64,000 nucleotides of DNA from Gp6-AA40 sp963818645 (GCA_963818645.1 CAWFTF010000016.1:157957-221956); one strand, 5' to 3'; positions 11,629 to 20,981 are shown, counted from the first letter of the stretch. Numbers and translations are program-made. Notes: generated by a model not told the origin, from the sequence alone.

Positions 11629-11706
11629 GCGCCAAGTCCCACGTCGTCGGTGTCGGCGGCCACACCGCTTCTGATCGTCACACACGCAGCGAGCCAGCCT
11701 CGGTCT

Positions 11707-11860
11707 AAACCACGAAGGCCACGAAGAACTCGAAGGCTCGAAGACTTCAATCAACGCAGAGATCGCGAAGATCGCAGAGGCAAACGCCACGGGTCGCTGC
11801 GATCTCCGCGATTTCAGCTGAATTCTTCGTGATCTTCGTGCTGACGAAGCTTCGTGGTTA
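11707..11860. repeat. Nested inverted repeat of CCACGAAGG and CGCAGAGAT words
   Basis: The outer arms are CCACGAAGG/CCACGAAGA units at the left and CTTCGTG-containing units at the right, ending in the TAA stop of the minus-strand DUF4159 gene. An inner pair uses CGCAGAGAT-type units against CGATCTCCGCG. The period is about 9 rather than 7. Bases 11629-11706 hold nothing recognisable. Confidence 0.8.
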
Positions 11861-12685
11861 GTGCGTCAGGATGTGGATGAGCACATCGATCCCGAGCGCG
11901 TATCCGGCTGGTGAGAACTGATAGAAGAACGCGGGATCCTCGCCTTCGCGCTCCCACGAATCCGCGACGTCGGTGTTGTGCGTCATCACCACCATCACTC
12001 TGTGCTGCTTGTCGCGAATCACCCTGAAGTGCACGATCTCGCTGTCCGGACCGCGCTCTGAGGTTTCCTGCCCTCCGCTGCGCCGCCAGAACTGGATGTT
12101 CGTGATCTGCGGGATCTTCTTCACCTCGAACAGGCTGTGCAGCATCGGATCGTCGAGCCGCACGTCTTCGATTGGATACTCGGAGGGCGGCAGCACCTTC
12201 GCGATCTCGGTTTCCCACTGCTCCCACGCGGCGGTTCCCCAGAAGTCGTCCGCCCAGAGGAAGCCGCCCTTCAGCAGATACGTTCGGAGCCGGTCTGCCT
12301 CGTCGTCGCGAATGCCGATCGTGCCGGCGTCCGACATCACTGTGATCGGACAATTGAACAACTGATCGTCGGTGAGCCGCACCACATAGAAATTGGGCTG
12401 CTTACTGTCGTCGCGGCTGACTCTGGTCTTGGTCAGCTCGGACAAGCGGGTCGTGAGGTTAATCTCGGCGTACGGGTAATCGGTCTGCCAGCCGATTCCG
12501 GAGTACTCCATTCGAACGGAGCGATAGGCGACGCGACAGATGACGAACGACGAGTCGGGCATCTGTGCAGGTGCCCACCGCGCTGCGAAACTGCCTTCAC
12601 GGAAGTAGCGCTGAGCCTGCACGACGCCAGCCGCGGCGAGGATCGCCATGAGAACTGCGGCGGCGGCGACTGCGCGACGACCCAT
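11858..12685 (-). CDS. Secreted DUF4159 domain protein
   Basis: A 275-residue protein with an N-terminal signal segment (LMAILAAAGVVQAQ) followed by a DUF4159 domain, a flavodoxin/glutamine-amidotransferase-like fold often found near MoxR/CoxE and BatA-type genes. Conserved pieces: RTYLLKGGFLWADDFWG, LPPSEYPI, MVVMTHNTD and YALGIDVLIHILTH. It closely resembles the gene at 20988-21839 in length and motifs, so the two are paralogues. It lies 9 bases downstream of the acyl-CoA synthetase on the same strand. No enzymatic activity is known for the family. Confidence 0.85.
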   Translation of the reverse strand: MGRRAVAAAAVLMAILAAAGVVQAQRYFREGSFAARWAPAQMPDSSFVICRVAYRSVRMEYSGIGWQTDYPYAEINLTTRLSELTKTRVSRDDSKQPNFYVVRLTDDQLFNCPITVMSDAGTIGIRDDEADRLRTYLLKGGFLWADDFWGTAAWEQWETEIAKVLPPSEYPIEDVRLDDPMLHSLFEVKKIPQITNIQFWRRSGGQETSERGPDSEIVHFRVIRDKQHRVMVVMTHNTDVADSWEREGEDPAFFYQFSPAGYALGIDVLIHILTH

Positions 12686-12694
12686 TCGTGGAGG

Positions 12695-14162
12695 TTAGCG
12701 CGATTTGAATAGCCCGGCAACTTCCGGCTTGACGACTTTCCCCATCGCGTTGCGCGGCAGAGCGGACACCGGCTGAAGCGCACGTGGAATCTTGTACGGC
12801 GCCAGCTGGGGCTTCGCCCATTGCTGCAAGTCGTCGAGCGAGAGCGTCGCGCCATGTCGAAGCTCCACGGCTGCCGACACGCATTCGCCCCAGTCTTCAT
12901 CGCTGACGCCAACCACTGCGCATTCGGCAATCGCCGGATGAGTCCTCAGCACTTCTTCGATTTCGAGCGCCGAGACCTTGAAGCCACCAGTCTTGATGAT
13001 GTCCACGCTCGTTCGACCGAGCAGCCGGTACGACCCGTCCTCGAGAACCGCGACATCTCCCGTACGGAACCAGCCATCTCGAAATGCTGCGGACGTCTCT
13101 TCAGGACGTTGCCAATACTCGAGAAAGACAGACGGTCCACGCACTTCCAGCTCTCCTGGTGTGCCGGTCTCAACCTCGTCGACCTGCGTCGTCCACGAGC
13201 CTGACGTCGACACCAGGCAGCGGCATGCCGACGCACCCGGGACGTCGCTCTCCCGTCAACGGATTCGAGAGCGCCATGCCGATCTCGGTCATGCCGTATC
13301 GCTCGAGCAGCGTATGGCCGCTGATCTCGCGCCATCGTTCGAGTGTCTTCACTGGAAGCGCGGCCGACCCGGACATCATGAGCCGCAGTCCACGCACGGC
13401 GTCCGAACGCTGCGTTCGAATGTCCGGCGCGGCCGCCTCCCACGATGCGATCAGCCGGTTGTAAATCGTCGGCACGGCCGTGAACACAGTCACTTCGCCC
13501 GACGTCAGCCGCTCCCACACACGTTCGGCGTCGAAGGCCGGCAGAATCTCGCACGTCGCTCGCACCGCAAGCGCCGAGCCGAGGCCGTTGACAATGCCGT
13601 GCACGTGGTGCAGCGGGAGTACGAGCAGCAAGTGATCGGCAGGCGACCAGCGCCACGCCTCAACGAGCGACGCGATCTGCGATCCGATGATCTGGTGCGT
13701 GGACACGGCGCCCTTCGGCCGCCCGGTGGTGCCGCTCGTGTAGATGATCATCGCGCGTCGGTTCGACCCGAGGTGCGGCAAACCGTCCGCCGGGATCGCG
13801 TGCAGCGCATCCTCGGCCGCCACGAATCGCGCGTGGACAGCTCGTGCAATTGGCATGAGCGTCGCGGCGGAGGCTTCGTCAGCCACGACGACGCCCGCAC
13901 CTGAATCGCGAATGACGTACTCGAGTTCGGCAGGCGGATGTGACACGGCCAGCGGCACGGCCACTCCACCGGCGCGCCAGATGCCGCGCTGCACGGCTGC
14001 ATACGCAAAGCTCGGGTGCACGAGAAACGCAACCCGCGTCTGGTTCAGATCGTCGTTGTCGGCCAGCAACGATCCGGCAACGCGCTTCGAGGCATCGTCC
14101 AGATCGTCGTAGGTGAACACGCCATCGACGGCGATGATGGCGCGGCGAGGAGCAGTCATCAT
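12695..14162 (-). CDS. matB: AMP-forming acyl-CoA synthetase, MatB/ACSF3-like, one frameshift as read
   Basis: Activates a carboxylic acid, probably malonate-like, to its CoA ester via an acyl-adenylate. Core A3 motif IIYTSGTTGRPKGA, A5 region LERYGMTEIGMALSNPL and PLHHVHGIV resemble MatB/ACSF3. After a frame change near 13200 the protein continues with WFRTGDVA, the hinge LLGRTSVDIIKTGGFKVS and the C-terminal catalytic Lys region NAMGKVVK. The length is 3n+1, fitting one inserted base (about 488 aa). Start ATG at 14162 or 14159. It is divergent from bcp, with only 21 bases between starts. Malonate specificity is inference; the family assignment is firm. Confidence 0.8.
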
Positions 14163-14170
14163 GGACAAGA

Positions 14171-14176
14171 TACTAT
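14171..14176 (+). promoter_or_regulatory. -10 element for bcp, leaderless spacing
   Basis: TACTAT begins 13 bases before the bcp ATG, which would put the transcription start on or next to the start codon. No Shine-Dalgarno precedes the gene. Confidence 0.5.
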
Positions 14177-14183
14177 GTAGCGC

Positions 14184-14645
14184 ATGTCGTTGATTGATCC
14201 CGGCAAGAAGGCACCGGCGTTCACACTGAAAGACCAGCACGGCAAAGCACATCGACTATCCGACTACGCCGGCAAGCCAGTGATCCTGTACTTCTACCCC
14301 AAAGACGACACTCCGGGCTGCACGCAGGAGACATGTGATTTCGAGGCGCGCCTTCCGGCGCTGGGTAAAAAGAAGGCCGTCGTGTTCGGGGTCAGCATCC
14401 TCGACGAGAAGAGCAAGGCGAAGTTCGCGACCAAGCACGGAATCACCTTTCCGCTGCTCGCCGATGCCGATCACGAGGTCGCCGAGAAGTACGGCGTGTG
14501 GCAGGAGAAATCACGCTACGGCCGCACGTACATGGGCATCGTCCGCACGACGTATCTCATTGGACCTGATGGAAAAATCGAGCAGCGGTGGGACAACGTC
14601 AAAGTGGACGGACACGCCGAAGCAGTCGCCAAGGCGATCGACTAG
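14184..14645 (+). CDS. bcp: Thioredoxin-dependent thiol peroxidase (Bcp/PrxQ type)
   Basis: Reduces hydrogen peroxide and organic peroxides using thioredoxin (153 aa, normal for the family). The active site PGCTQETC has peroxidatic Cys46 and resolving Cys51 five residues apart, the alpha2 PrxQ arrangement. YFYPKDDTPG and TYLIGPDGKI are also typical. No signal peptide, so cytoplasmic. The absence of a ribosome binding site and a -10 box immediately upstream suggest a leaderless mRNA. It ends 2 bases from the convergent PEGA gene. Confidence 0.95.
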   Translation: MSLIDPGKKAPAFTLKDQHGKAHRLSDYAGKPVILYFYPKDDTPGCTQETCDFEARLPALGKKKAVVFGVSILDEKSKAKFATKHGITFPLLADADHEVAEKYGVWQEKSRYGRTYMGIVRTTYLIGPDGKIEQRWDNVKVDGHAEAVAKAID

Positions 14646-14647
14646 GG

Positions 14648-15397
14648 TCAGGGCGCGAGTCTCTCTCTCGCCTTCTCTACGTCGCGGTGAAAGACAAAGA
14701 GCCGATCGGCGTTGCCATCGGGATCGGTGAAGTTGAACTGCTTGCCTTTGCGAAGCTTGATGCGAAGGTTCTTGTCCTGATAGTCCACCTGGAAGGCTTC
14801 CAGATCGTTCAACGACGCGGTGAACGCATCGTCCTTGTCAGCAGTCTCGTATCGAATGCCGTCAGCGGTCGCCACCAGTCGCCCCTGACACGAGCCCATA
14901 CGATGTTTATGGACGACGGCGAGCGTTGCGTCGAGCCTGACCTCGCGAAATCGAAACGCGAGATCGCGAGGGCCTGGTTCAACGTCGATGGTCTGCGCGA
15001 TTCCGTCGAACCCTTCGGCGGTCACGTTCACCTGGTGGGTGCCCGGCTTCACGTTCTCTGCGGTCAGCGGTGTCGTGCCAACGAACTGCCGATCGATGAA
15101 GACCTGCGCCTTCGGCACGTCGGCATCGATTCGCAGCGTGCCGGATTCGAGCGGGGCCTCGGCGACGGGAGGTTCTGGCGCGGATGACTCTGGCTTCGCC
15201 GCTCGTGCAGCGGGACGTGGTGCTGCTGCCGGCCTGTCAGGCGATGCGCTGGGCGATGTCGGGCGCGGCGCGGTGGAAGCGGGCGCGGCGGCTGGTTTCT
15301 CCGGCTCCACGCTCGTACGGCGCGAGCTGAGGATCACCAGCAAACCAATAACCAGTGCGAAACAGAAAGTGGCAACAGCGAGAACGCGACGGTTCAC
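14648..15397 (-). CDS. Membrane-anchored PEGA domain protein
   Basis: A 249-residue protein. An N-terminal hydrophobic segment (8-24) is followed by a Pro/Ala/Ser-rich linker to about residue 80, then a PEGA beta-sandwich with VFIDRQFVGTTPLTAENV and PGTHQVNVTAEGF. The C-terminal 90 residues (KHRMGSCQGRLVAT onwards) resemble a small PH-like domain. PEGA domains are surface modules with unknown ligands. It converges on bcp. No catalytic motif. Confidence 0.8.
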   Translation of the reverse strand: MNRRVLAVATFCFALVIGLLVILSSRRTSVEPEKPAAAPASTAPRPTSPSASPDRPAAAPRPAARAAKPESSAPEPPVAEAPLESGTLRIDADVPKAQVFIDRQFVGTTPLTAENVKPGTHQVNVTAEGFDGIAQTIDVEPGPRDLAFRFREVRLDATLAVVHKHRMGSCQGRLVATADGIRYETADKDDAFTASLNDLEAFQVDYQDKNLRIKLRKGKQFNFTDPDGNADRLFVFHRDVEKARERLAP

Positions 15398-15453
15398 ATG
15401 TCGATTCTACGCGAGCGACGCTTCAACTAGAATGCGCCGTGCGGAGGAATCAC

Positions 15454-16380
15454 ATGAAAGCGAGTGCCGCGCACGCGGCAGCAGTCGTCCTGCTCGTCGC
15501 GACCGCAGGTGCCTTCACGACGGCACAGGCGCAGGTAGACTTCACGGGACAGTGGGCGCCGCTCTATCAGGAAGACACGATCGAGCGCGTTCCAGGCCCG
15601 GAGCTTGGTGACTACACGGGCTTGCCGCTCACCGAGGCCGGCCGGCTTCGCGCCGACAGCTGGGACGCCGATCGCATCTCGGTCGTCCAGGAGTATCAGT
15701 GCCGGCCGCACTCCGCAGACTACGGACTTCGAGGTCTCGCTCCAATCCGCGTCTGGGCTGAATACGACGACGCCACTCAACGCATCGTCGCGTTCAATGT
15801 CCACATCGGCGCGTACGAGAACAAGAGAACGATCTACCTCGACGGTCGTCCGCATCCGCCCGACTATGCAGCGCACACGTTCCAGGGATTTTCGACAGGC
15901 GTGTGGGAAGGCAACACGCTGACGATCACCACCACCCACCTCAAGGCGAACTACCTGCGAAGGAACGGCGTGCCTCGAAGCGCCAAGGCTCGCCTCACCG
16001 AGCACTGGAACGTTCACGGCACCTATCTGACGATCACGAGCGTGCTCGAGGATCCAGTGGTCCTCACCGAGCCGCTCGTGCGCAGCCAGACATGGTTCCT
16101 GGATCCGGGGCAACGGGCAGGGCTCTTTCCGTGTGAGTACGTTCCTGAAGTGCCGGCCCCACCCGGAACCGTGCCACACCATCTGCCGGGAACGAACCCC
16201 AACTTGCAGGAGTACGTGGACTGGTATGGAGTGCCCGCCGAGGCCGCTCGCGGTGGGGCCGAAACCATCTATCCCGAGTACCAGCAGAAGCTGGAGAAGA
16301 TCTACAAGCCCAAGGACAAATGCGAGCGTTACTGCAACTGCGTCGGGTTTGGCGGCTGTCTGTCTGTGACGAGCCCATGA
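15454..16380 (+). CDS. Secreted beta-rich protein of an acidobacterial expansion family
   Basis: A 308-residue protein with a clear signal peptide (MKASAAHAAAV to TAQAQ) and a good GGAGG site 7 bases before the ATG; a -10-like TAGAAT lies at 15428-15433. The mature protein has FTGQWAPLYQED, RTIYLDGRPHPPD and VWEGNTLTITTTHLKANYLRRN, then a C-terminal Cys cluster CERYCNCVGFGGC. The TIYxDGRxHP and GNTL motifs recur in proteins at 36301, 56469, 58556 and 59444. Function unknown. It overlaps the next gene by 4 bases, so the two are coupled. Confidence 0.75.
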   Translation: MKASAAHAAAVVLLVATAGAFTTAQAQVDFTGQWAPLYQEDTIERVPGPELGDYTGLPLTEAGRLRADSWDADRISVVQEYQCRPHSADYGLRGLAPIRVWAEYDDATQRIVAFNVHIGAYENKRTIYLDGRPHPPDYAAHTFQGFSTGVWEGNTLTITTTHLKANYLRRNGVPRSAKARLTEHWNVHGTYLTITSVLEDPVVLTEPLVRSQTWFLDPGQRAGLFPCEYVPEVPAPPGTVPHHLPGTNPNLQEYVDWYGVPAEAARGGAETIYPEYQQKLEKIYKPKDKCERYCNCVGFGGCLSVTSP

Positions 16381-17351
16381 CCCAGATGCGCTTCAAGCCT
16401 CTCATCGCGGCGGCAATCGCGGTCACCGGGCTCGCGATCGGCACAACGACGTCGATCGCCCAGGGGCAGCCACCAGGCGCCTCGACGCCGCCTGTCGGCA
16501 TGCTCCACGTGCAGCGCAACGTGCACATGCTCGTGGTCGACGGCATGAACATCGCGGTGCAGGTTGGCGACGATGGCGTGCTGCTGGTGGATGCCGCGAC
16601 AGCCGCGGTGGCACCACAGGTGATTGCGGCTATTCGAACGCTGTCCCCGAAGCCGATTCACACCATCATCAACACGCACGTGCATCCGGATCACACCGGC
16701 GGTAACGAGTCGCTGGTCAAGCAGCGCGGCACGGGTGCTCCACAAGCGGTCCGCGTCATCGCGCATCAGACGGTGCAGGACCGGATGATCGCTGCGGCGC
16801 CCGCAGGCTCGAGCGGCGGCTTTCGCCTGAACGCGGTTATCACGTTGCCGATCAACAACACCTACGACACGCCGACGAAAGACTTCTTCCTCAATGGCGA
16901 GCCGGTCGTGATCTACCACGCTCCCGCCGCACACACCGACGGCGACAGCCTGGTGCACTTCCGCAGCTCTGACGTGATCGCGGTCGGTGACGTGTTCACC
17001 CCCGATCGGTATCCGATCATCGATCGCGCAACGGGCGGCTCGGTTCAGGGCCTGATCGCCGCGTTGAACCACATCCTCGAGATCACCGTGCCCGCGCGCT
17101 TTCAGGAAGGCGGCACGTACGTGATCCCCGGGCACGGACGTCTCTCCGACGAAGCCGACGTCGTCGAGTATCGCGACATGGTCACCATCATTCGCGACCG
17201 TGTGCAGGACCTGATCGGCAAAGGACTGACATGGGAACAGGTGAAGGCGGCGCAGCCGTCGCGTGACTACGACATCGAGTACGACGCCCCGGGCGGCGCA
17301 GCCCCCGATGCCTTCGTCGAAGCGATTTACCGTAGCCTGACGGCGAAGTAG
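16377..17351 (+). CDS. Secreted metallo-beta-lactamase-fold hydrolase
   Basis: A 324-residue MBL-fold protein with a signal peptide ending near TSIAQG. The zinc motif is NTHVHPDHTGGNE (HxHxDH), with further ligands in HAPAAHTDGD, VGDVFTPDRYP and PGHGR. The ATG at 16377 overlaps the stop of the preceding secreted protein (ATGA). The family covers lactonases, glyoxalase II-like and other hydrolases; the substrate cannot be called. The C-terminus LTWEQVKAAQPSRDYD resembles quinoprotein-relay (SoxH-like) MBL proteins. Confidence 0.85.
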   Translation: MTQMRFKPLIAAAIAVTGLAIGTTTSIAQGQPPGASTPPVGMLHVQRNVHMLVVDGMNIAVQVGDDGVLLVDAATAAVAPQVIAAIRTLSPKPIHTIINTHVHPDHTGGNESLVKQRGTGAPQAVRVIAHQTVQDRMIAAAPAGSSGGFRLNAVITLPINNTYDTPTKDFFLNGEPVVIYHAPAAHTDGDSLVHFRSSDVIAVGDVFTPDRYPIIDRATGGSVQGLIAALNHILEITVPARFQEGGTYVIPGHGRLSDEADVVEYRDMVTIIRDRVQDLIGKGLTWEQVKAAQPSRDYDIEYDAPGGAAPDAFVEAIYRSLTAK

Positions 17352-17352
17352 A

Positions 17353-17394
17353 AGGTAAAGGTCAAAGGTCAAAGTGGGAAGTAAGAGTGGAAAG
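17353..17394. repeat. One-sided heptad array, AGGTCAA word
   Basis: Six 7-base units: AGGTAAA, GGTCAAA twice, GTGGGAA, GTAAGAG, TGGAAAG. It starts two bases after the MBL stop and contains the likely GTG start of the next gene. Confidence 0.7.
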
Positions 17395-18184
17395 TCGTCC
17401 TCACCTCTCCTGCTGTTCCTGATCTCGCTGGCGGGCACGAGTGGACGCACAAGGACCGCCTGCGGGTGGACGAGGCGCGGCGCCACCGCGATCGCCGCGC
17501 GAGGCCGCGCCGGTTGATTTCACCGGCTACTGGGTGTCAGTGGTCACTGAAGACTGGCGATGGCGAATGGTGACGCCCGCCAAAGGCGACTTCGCAGGCG
17601 TCCCGCTCACACCGGCCGCCCGCAAGCTCGGTCTCGCCTGGGATCCCGTGAAGGACGATACCGCGAAGGAGCAATGCAAGGCGTACGGCGCTGCCGCAAT
17701 CATGCGCGTACCAGGCCGGCTGCACATCACATGGCAGGACGACTACACGTTGAAGATAGAGACTGATGCGGGCACGCAGACGCGTCTGCTGCGCTTCCGC
17801 AGCAGTGACACGACTGATCCGCGCCCGTCCTGGCAGGGCAACTCCACGGCGCAGTGGGAGGGCATCGTCCGCGGAACCGGCGCACCCGACTTTCTTCCGA
17901 TCGCACTCAACCCGCGCGAAGGCACGCGCGGTCGTTCGCTCGAAGTGGTCACGACGAACCTGCGCCCGGGATACCTCCGCAAGAACGGCGTGCCCTACGG
18001 CGCCCGCACCACAGTGCGCGAGTTCTACGATCTGTCAACCGAGAGAAACGGCGACGTCTGGTTCACGGTGACGACAATCGTGGAGGATCCCGAGTACCTC
18101 ACCGAACCGTTCGTCACCAGCACGAATTTCAAGAAACAGGCGGACGCGACCGGCTGGAATCCGAGGCCGTGCACCGCGAGATGA
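17374..18184 (+). CDS. Secreted protein related to the 15454 gene, one frameshift near its start
   Basis: From a GTG at 17374 the frame gives a signal-peptide-like LLLFLISLAG, then shifts near 17438 into the long frame AQGPPAGGRG. The mature part has FTGYWVSVVTEDW, RGRSLEVVTTNLRPGYLRKNG and VEDPEYLTEPFV, paralleling the gene two positions upstream. The length is 3n+1, consistent with one inserted base. It is the third gene of a probable secreted-protein operon. Function unknown. Confidence 0.65.
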
Positions 18185-18193
18185 GCAACCCCG

Positions 18194-18523
18194 TTACTTC
18201 TTCGCTGTCGCCGTCGTCGTCGTCGAGAGCTTGATGGCCTGCGCCATCATCATCTTGTTCTGCTCCATGTAGTCGACGGAGATTCGCTCGCCCACCTTCA
18301 GCGCCGTCGCATCCAGCTTCTCCTTGCCGCGCGTGACCGTCGTCTTCTTGTCGAGCATCACGGTCAGGTTCTTGCCGTCGGTGGTCTTGATCTCGACGTG
18401 CTCACCGTTGATGCTGGCGACCGTGCCGAGCGCCTTGTGCACGTGACCTTCGTGGGCCAGCGCGACGACCGGGAGGGCGAGCGCGGCGGTGACAGCGAGA
18501 GCGACAATCCAGTTCGTTTTCAT
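18194..18523 (-). CDS. Small periplasmic protein with DUF5666-like OB fold
   Basis: A 109-residue protein: signal peptide (MKTNWIVALAV to VVALA), then HEGHVHK and a beta-rich domain with VASINGEHVEIKTTDGKN, resembling DUF5666/OB-type domains. A Thr/Lys tail follows. Its ATG overlaps the stop of the cytochrome c gene upstream by 4 bases, so it is the last gene of a four-gene set. The HEGH motif could bind a metal; that is speculation. Confidence 0.65.
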   Translation of the reverse strand: MKTNWIVALAVTAALALPVVALAHEGHVHKALGTVASINGEHVEIKTTDGKNLTVMLDKKTTVTRGKEKLDATALKVGERISVDYMEQNKMMMAQAIKLSTTTTATAKK

Positions 18524-19107
18524 TGCGGTGCCCCTTCGTTAAGAAAGCGTTCCTCTTCGAGTTCCAGACGGATTTCCTGCGGCGATCGCGGATTGCGATC
18601 CTTCATCGCATCGAGCTCAGCGGGCGTCAGGTTCGGCAGATGACGCATGAAGTGCACCAGCTGCCACGAGGCCTGCTCGCCCGTAGCGGTCCCGGTTCCC
18701 CAGCCTGGCATTCCGGTAAACCTGATCCCGTGTTCGATCACATAAAACAGTTCGCCATCCGAGAGATCCTGCGTGGCGGGAAGCCGCATGTCGGGTGCCC
18801 TCGGATACAGGCCTTGCCCCATCTCGGTCTTGCCGCTTCCATCGTTGGCGTGGCACGTGGCGCAATGGTCTGCGTAGTGTGCCATGCCTTCCGCGATCAC
18901 GTCGGCTGAAAGGGGAATCGGGTTCGGCAGTACGCGGGCAGAGGAGGGGATCGCCATCGAACGTGCCGACCGTGCAACCAACGCCTCGATGCGACCCGGT
19001 TCCACCCGCGTGCTCAGCCCGGTGGATTTGAGATACGCGAATCCCGCCGCCGACAGAAACACCGCGGCTGTGACGAGACCGAGCAAGACGTAGCTGATTG
19101 CGCGCAT
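18520..19107 (-). CDS. Membrane-anchored monohaem cytochrome c
   Basis: A 195-residue protein: N-terminal hydrophobic anchor (4-26), one haem site CATCH near residue 85, and a distal Met region TGMPGWGTGTA. Class I cytochrome c fold, periplasmic side, electron carrier. It starts 2 bases after the barrel-like gene stop. A long N-terminal region with LPNPIPLSADVIAEG precedes the haem domain, as in c-type subunits of alcohol dehydrogenase-like complexes. Partner enzyme not evident. Confidence 0.85.
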   Translation of the reverse strand: MRAISYVLLGLVTAAVFLSAAGFAYLKSTGLSTRVEPGRIEALVARSARSMAIPSSARVLPNPIPLSADVIAEGMAHYADHCATCHANDGSGKTEMGQGLYPRAPDMRLPATQDLSDGELFYVIEHGIRFTGMPGWGTGTATGEQASWQLVHFMRHLPNLTPAELDAMKDRNPRSPQEIRLELEEERFLNEGAPQ

Positions 19108-19109
19108 GT

Positions 19110-20405
19110 CTACATCCGAAGCTGCGCCGGGCGGAGCGTCAGATACACGCTGAAGCCCGGATTGAATCGGTCTCCGTATTCTGGCTGCAGGCTGCTCGGC
19201 ACGATTCCGGCCGACACCGCGGCTCCGAAACCTGGCGTGAGTCCCTTCCAGGCGCTCAAGTATCGCGTGTACCCGCCCTGAAGTTTCGCGACGTTAAAGA
19301 TGCCATGCTCGGGGACAGCCAGGTCATGGCCGCTCTTCTCCGCCCATTCGAAGCGGCCGTACCACGCGTGACGATCGCGAACATTGACGCTGCCCTCGAT
19401 CAACACGGCGTTCGTCGCGTCTCCCCCGCTCTCGGCATTGCGGCCCCAACCGAACGTCGTCGCCCACATCACATTCTCGAGCGTCGTGCGGTGATACGTC
19501 GCCGACGCGGTCAGCCGACTGATGTCCACGGGCAGATCGCCGTCATGCCCGGGTTCGGCCTCGTTCAGCCGCCCACCAGAGAACTGCAGCGACCAGTGTG
19601 AGGACGGAAGAAACCACCCACGCCCGGACCAGGAGTCCATCGCTGCGAAGTCGAAGTTGGTGCGCGTCTCGTCAGGCTCGCGCCCGTTGAATACGGACCC
19701 CTCCACCTTCCAGCGCGGCGCGTAGAGACCTGCGGTGACGACGCCAAACGTGATGTGAGTGGAGTCGAACCAGTGATGCGTCATCGGAGCAATGGGGTTG
19801 GGCAAACCGGAGACGCGATGCATGAACGCGACGGGGCCAAGCGCCGGTTCTCCGACGGGCCCGCCATAGAGCTCCAGCCGTAGACCTTTTCCAAGCGGAC
19901 GGTTGTACTGCGCTGCAAGCTCCATGAACAGATCGTGTGGGTGCTGCCGATCGTGGATCGTCTCGCCTTCGCAGACCTCGCCCGTGGCCAGGAGATTAGG
20001 ATACCCACACCCTCCGATTGTCCACGGTTCGAAACTCACCATCGCGCGGAGCGTCACCTGGCCGCCGCCAGCGGAGCGCCGTGCCATCCCCATCAACCAA
20101 TTGATGCTGCCGGTCTGTTCGCTCCCCCGGTCGCCACTCTCGTGCAAGTACTGCAGGAACGCAGCGCCATGGCCCATGAACATCCATCCCTTGCTCTGCG
20201 CGTGCACGGCATACATCGGCGATTCGTCAGGCAACCACGACGTCCCGGAGCCGTCCCTCGTTGCAGGAATGCCCTGATCTCCGGTCTGCGCATGTCCTGC
20301 GTGCGCATCGTGCGGTTCCTGCGCGGCGACACTCGCTCCACCACTGATAACAAGCAGGATGAATCCGTATCGCGCAACCAGTTTCCGGTCCAAACACACG
20401 TACAT
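19110..20405 (-). CDS. Probable outer-membrane beta-barrel protein with His-rich N-terminus
   Basis: A 431-residue protein with a signal peptide and, just after it, a His-rich stretch (EPHDAHAGHAQ). The rest alternates polar and aromatic residues and ends in a typical barrel pattern (VYLTLRPAQL), with GWMFMGHGAAFLQYL and YNRPLGKGLRLELYGG inside. Related proteins occur near copper-handling genes. ATG 20405 is preferred because a GGGGGAG element lies close upstream. No enzymatic motif. Confidence 0.65.
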   Translation of the reverse strand: MYVCLDRKLVARYGFILLVISGGASVAAQEPHDAHAGHAQTGDQGIPATRDGSGTSWLPDESPMYAVHAQSKGWMFMGHGAAFLQYLHESGDRGSEQTGSINWLMGMARRSAGGGQVTLRAMVSFEPWTIGGCGYPNLLATGEVCEGETIHDRQHPHDLFMELAAQYNRPLGKGLRLELYGGPVGEPALGPVAFMHRVSGLPNPIAPMTHHWFDSTHITFGVVTAGLYAPRWKVEGSVFNGREPDETRTNFDFAAMDSWSGRGWFLPSSHWSLQFSGGRLNEAEPGHDGDLPVDISRLTASATYHRTTLENVMWATTFGWGRNAESGGDATNAVLIEGSVNVRDRHAWYGRFEWAEKSGHDLAVPEHGIFNVAKLQGGYTRYLSAWKGLTPGFGAAVSAGIVPSSLQPEYGDRFNPGFSVYLTLRPAQLRM

Positions 20406-20458
20406 AGCTCCCCCACGCCGTAACAAAGGGTTCGGTACACGTCGTGATGGAGGACGGA

Positions 20459-20878
20459 CTAGACGCGAAGGGGCGTGCGGAGAGAGGGAGGGCTCGCTGC
20501 TGGAATAGACCGCATCGTGACCATCGACACGTCTCTCGCTCGATGGTCGATGACCATGCAGGACGTCAGTTCGATGGCGGGCGCCTCGATTCCTGTTTTC
20601 GTAGCCGCGATCGAAGCCAGCGACCTGTCATCGTCCGCGCAGCAGGTTGACGCTGACACTCCTGGCGCGCAGCACGGAGCCTTGGCGTTATCCGCATTCG
20701 GCTCATGCTTCGCTGTGTGATGATGCCCCGACATCGACCCGGCCGGCGCGTGATGGGCGTGCGCAGCCGAATCAGTTCGATGGGCTCCTTCTGCGCAGGA
20801 CACGTCACAGATCGCGCGTGCCAGTGGCGCAGCGGCGAGCACGATCACGACAACGAGCGAGACGAGGCGTCCGCGCAT
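20459..20878 (-). CDS. Small secreted His/Cys-rich protein, possible metal binder
   Basis: A 139-residue protein: signal peptide (MRGRLVSLVVV to ARA), then two Cys (ICDVSCAEG), a His cluster (SAAHAHHAPA, MSGHHHTAKHE) and CCAPGVSASTCC. This composition suits a copper or other soft-metal binding protein; similar small proteins sit upstream of barrel and cytochrome genes in metal-response loci. It is the first gene of the minus-strand set 20459-18194. Bases 20879-20973 contain two CTGAAC copies about 10 bases apart near the likely promoter, a possible operator. Confidence 0.6.
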   Translation of the reverse strand: MRGRLVSLVVVIVLAAAPLARAICDVSCAEGAHRTDSAAHAHHAPAGSMSGHHHTAKHEPNADNAKAPCCAPGVSASTCCADDDRSLASIAATKTGIEAPAIELTSCMVIDHRARDVSMVTMRSIPAASPPSLRTPLRV

Positions 20879-20973
20879 CCACTTCCTACGATAACCGGTT
20901 TCAACCGGGCGCAACCTGAACACTTCCTGAACGATTGGTCAGGCCCGGGCATATCACCGGGCGAGTCAGAACT

Positions 20974-20981
20974 GCTAGACT
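20974..20981 (+). promoter_or_regulatory. -10 element for DUF4159 gene, leaderless spacing
   Basis: Tight -10 TAGACT (20976-20981), with a G-C preceded by T forming an extended TG element, begins 12 bases before the GTG at 20988. Confidence 0.5.
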
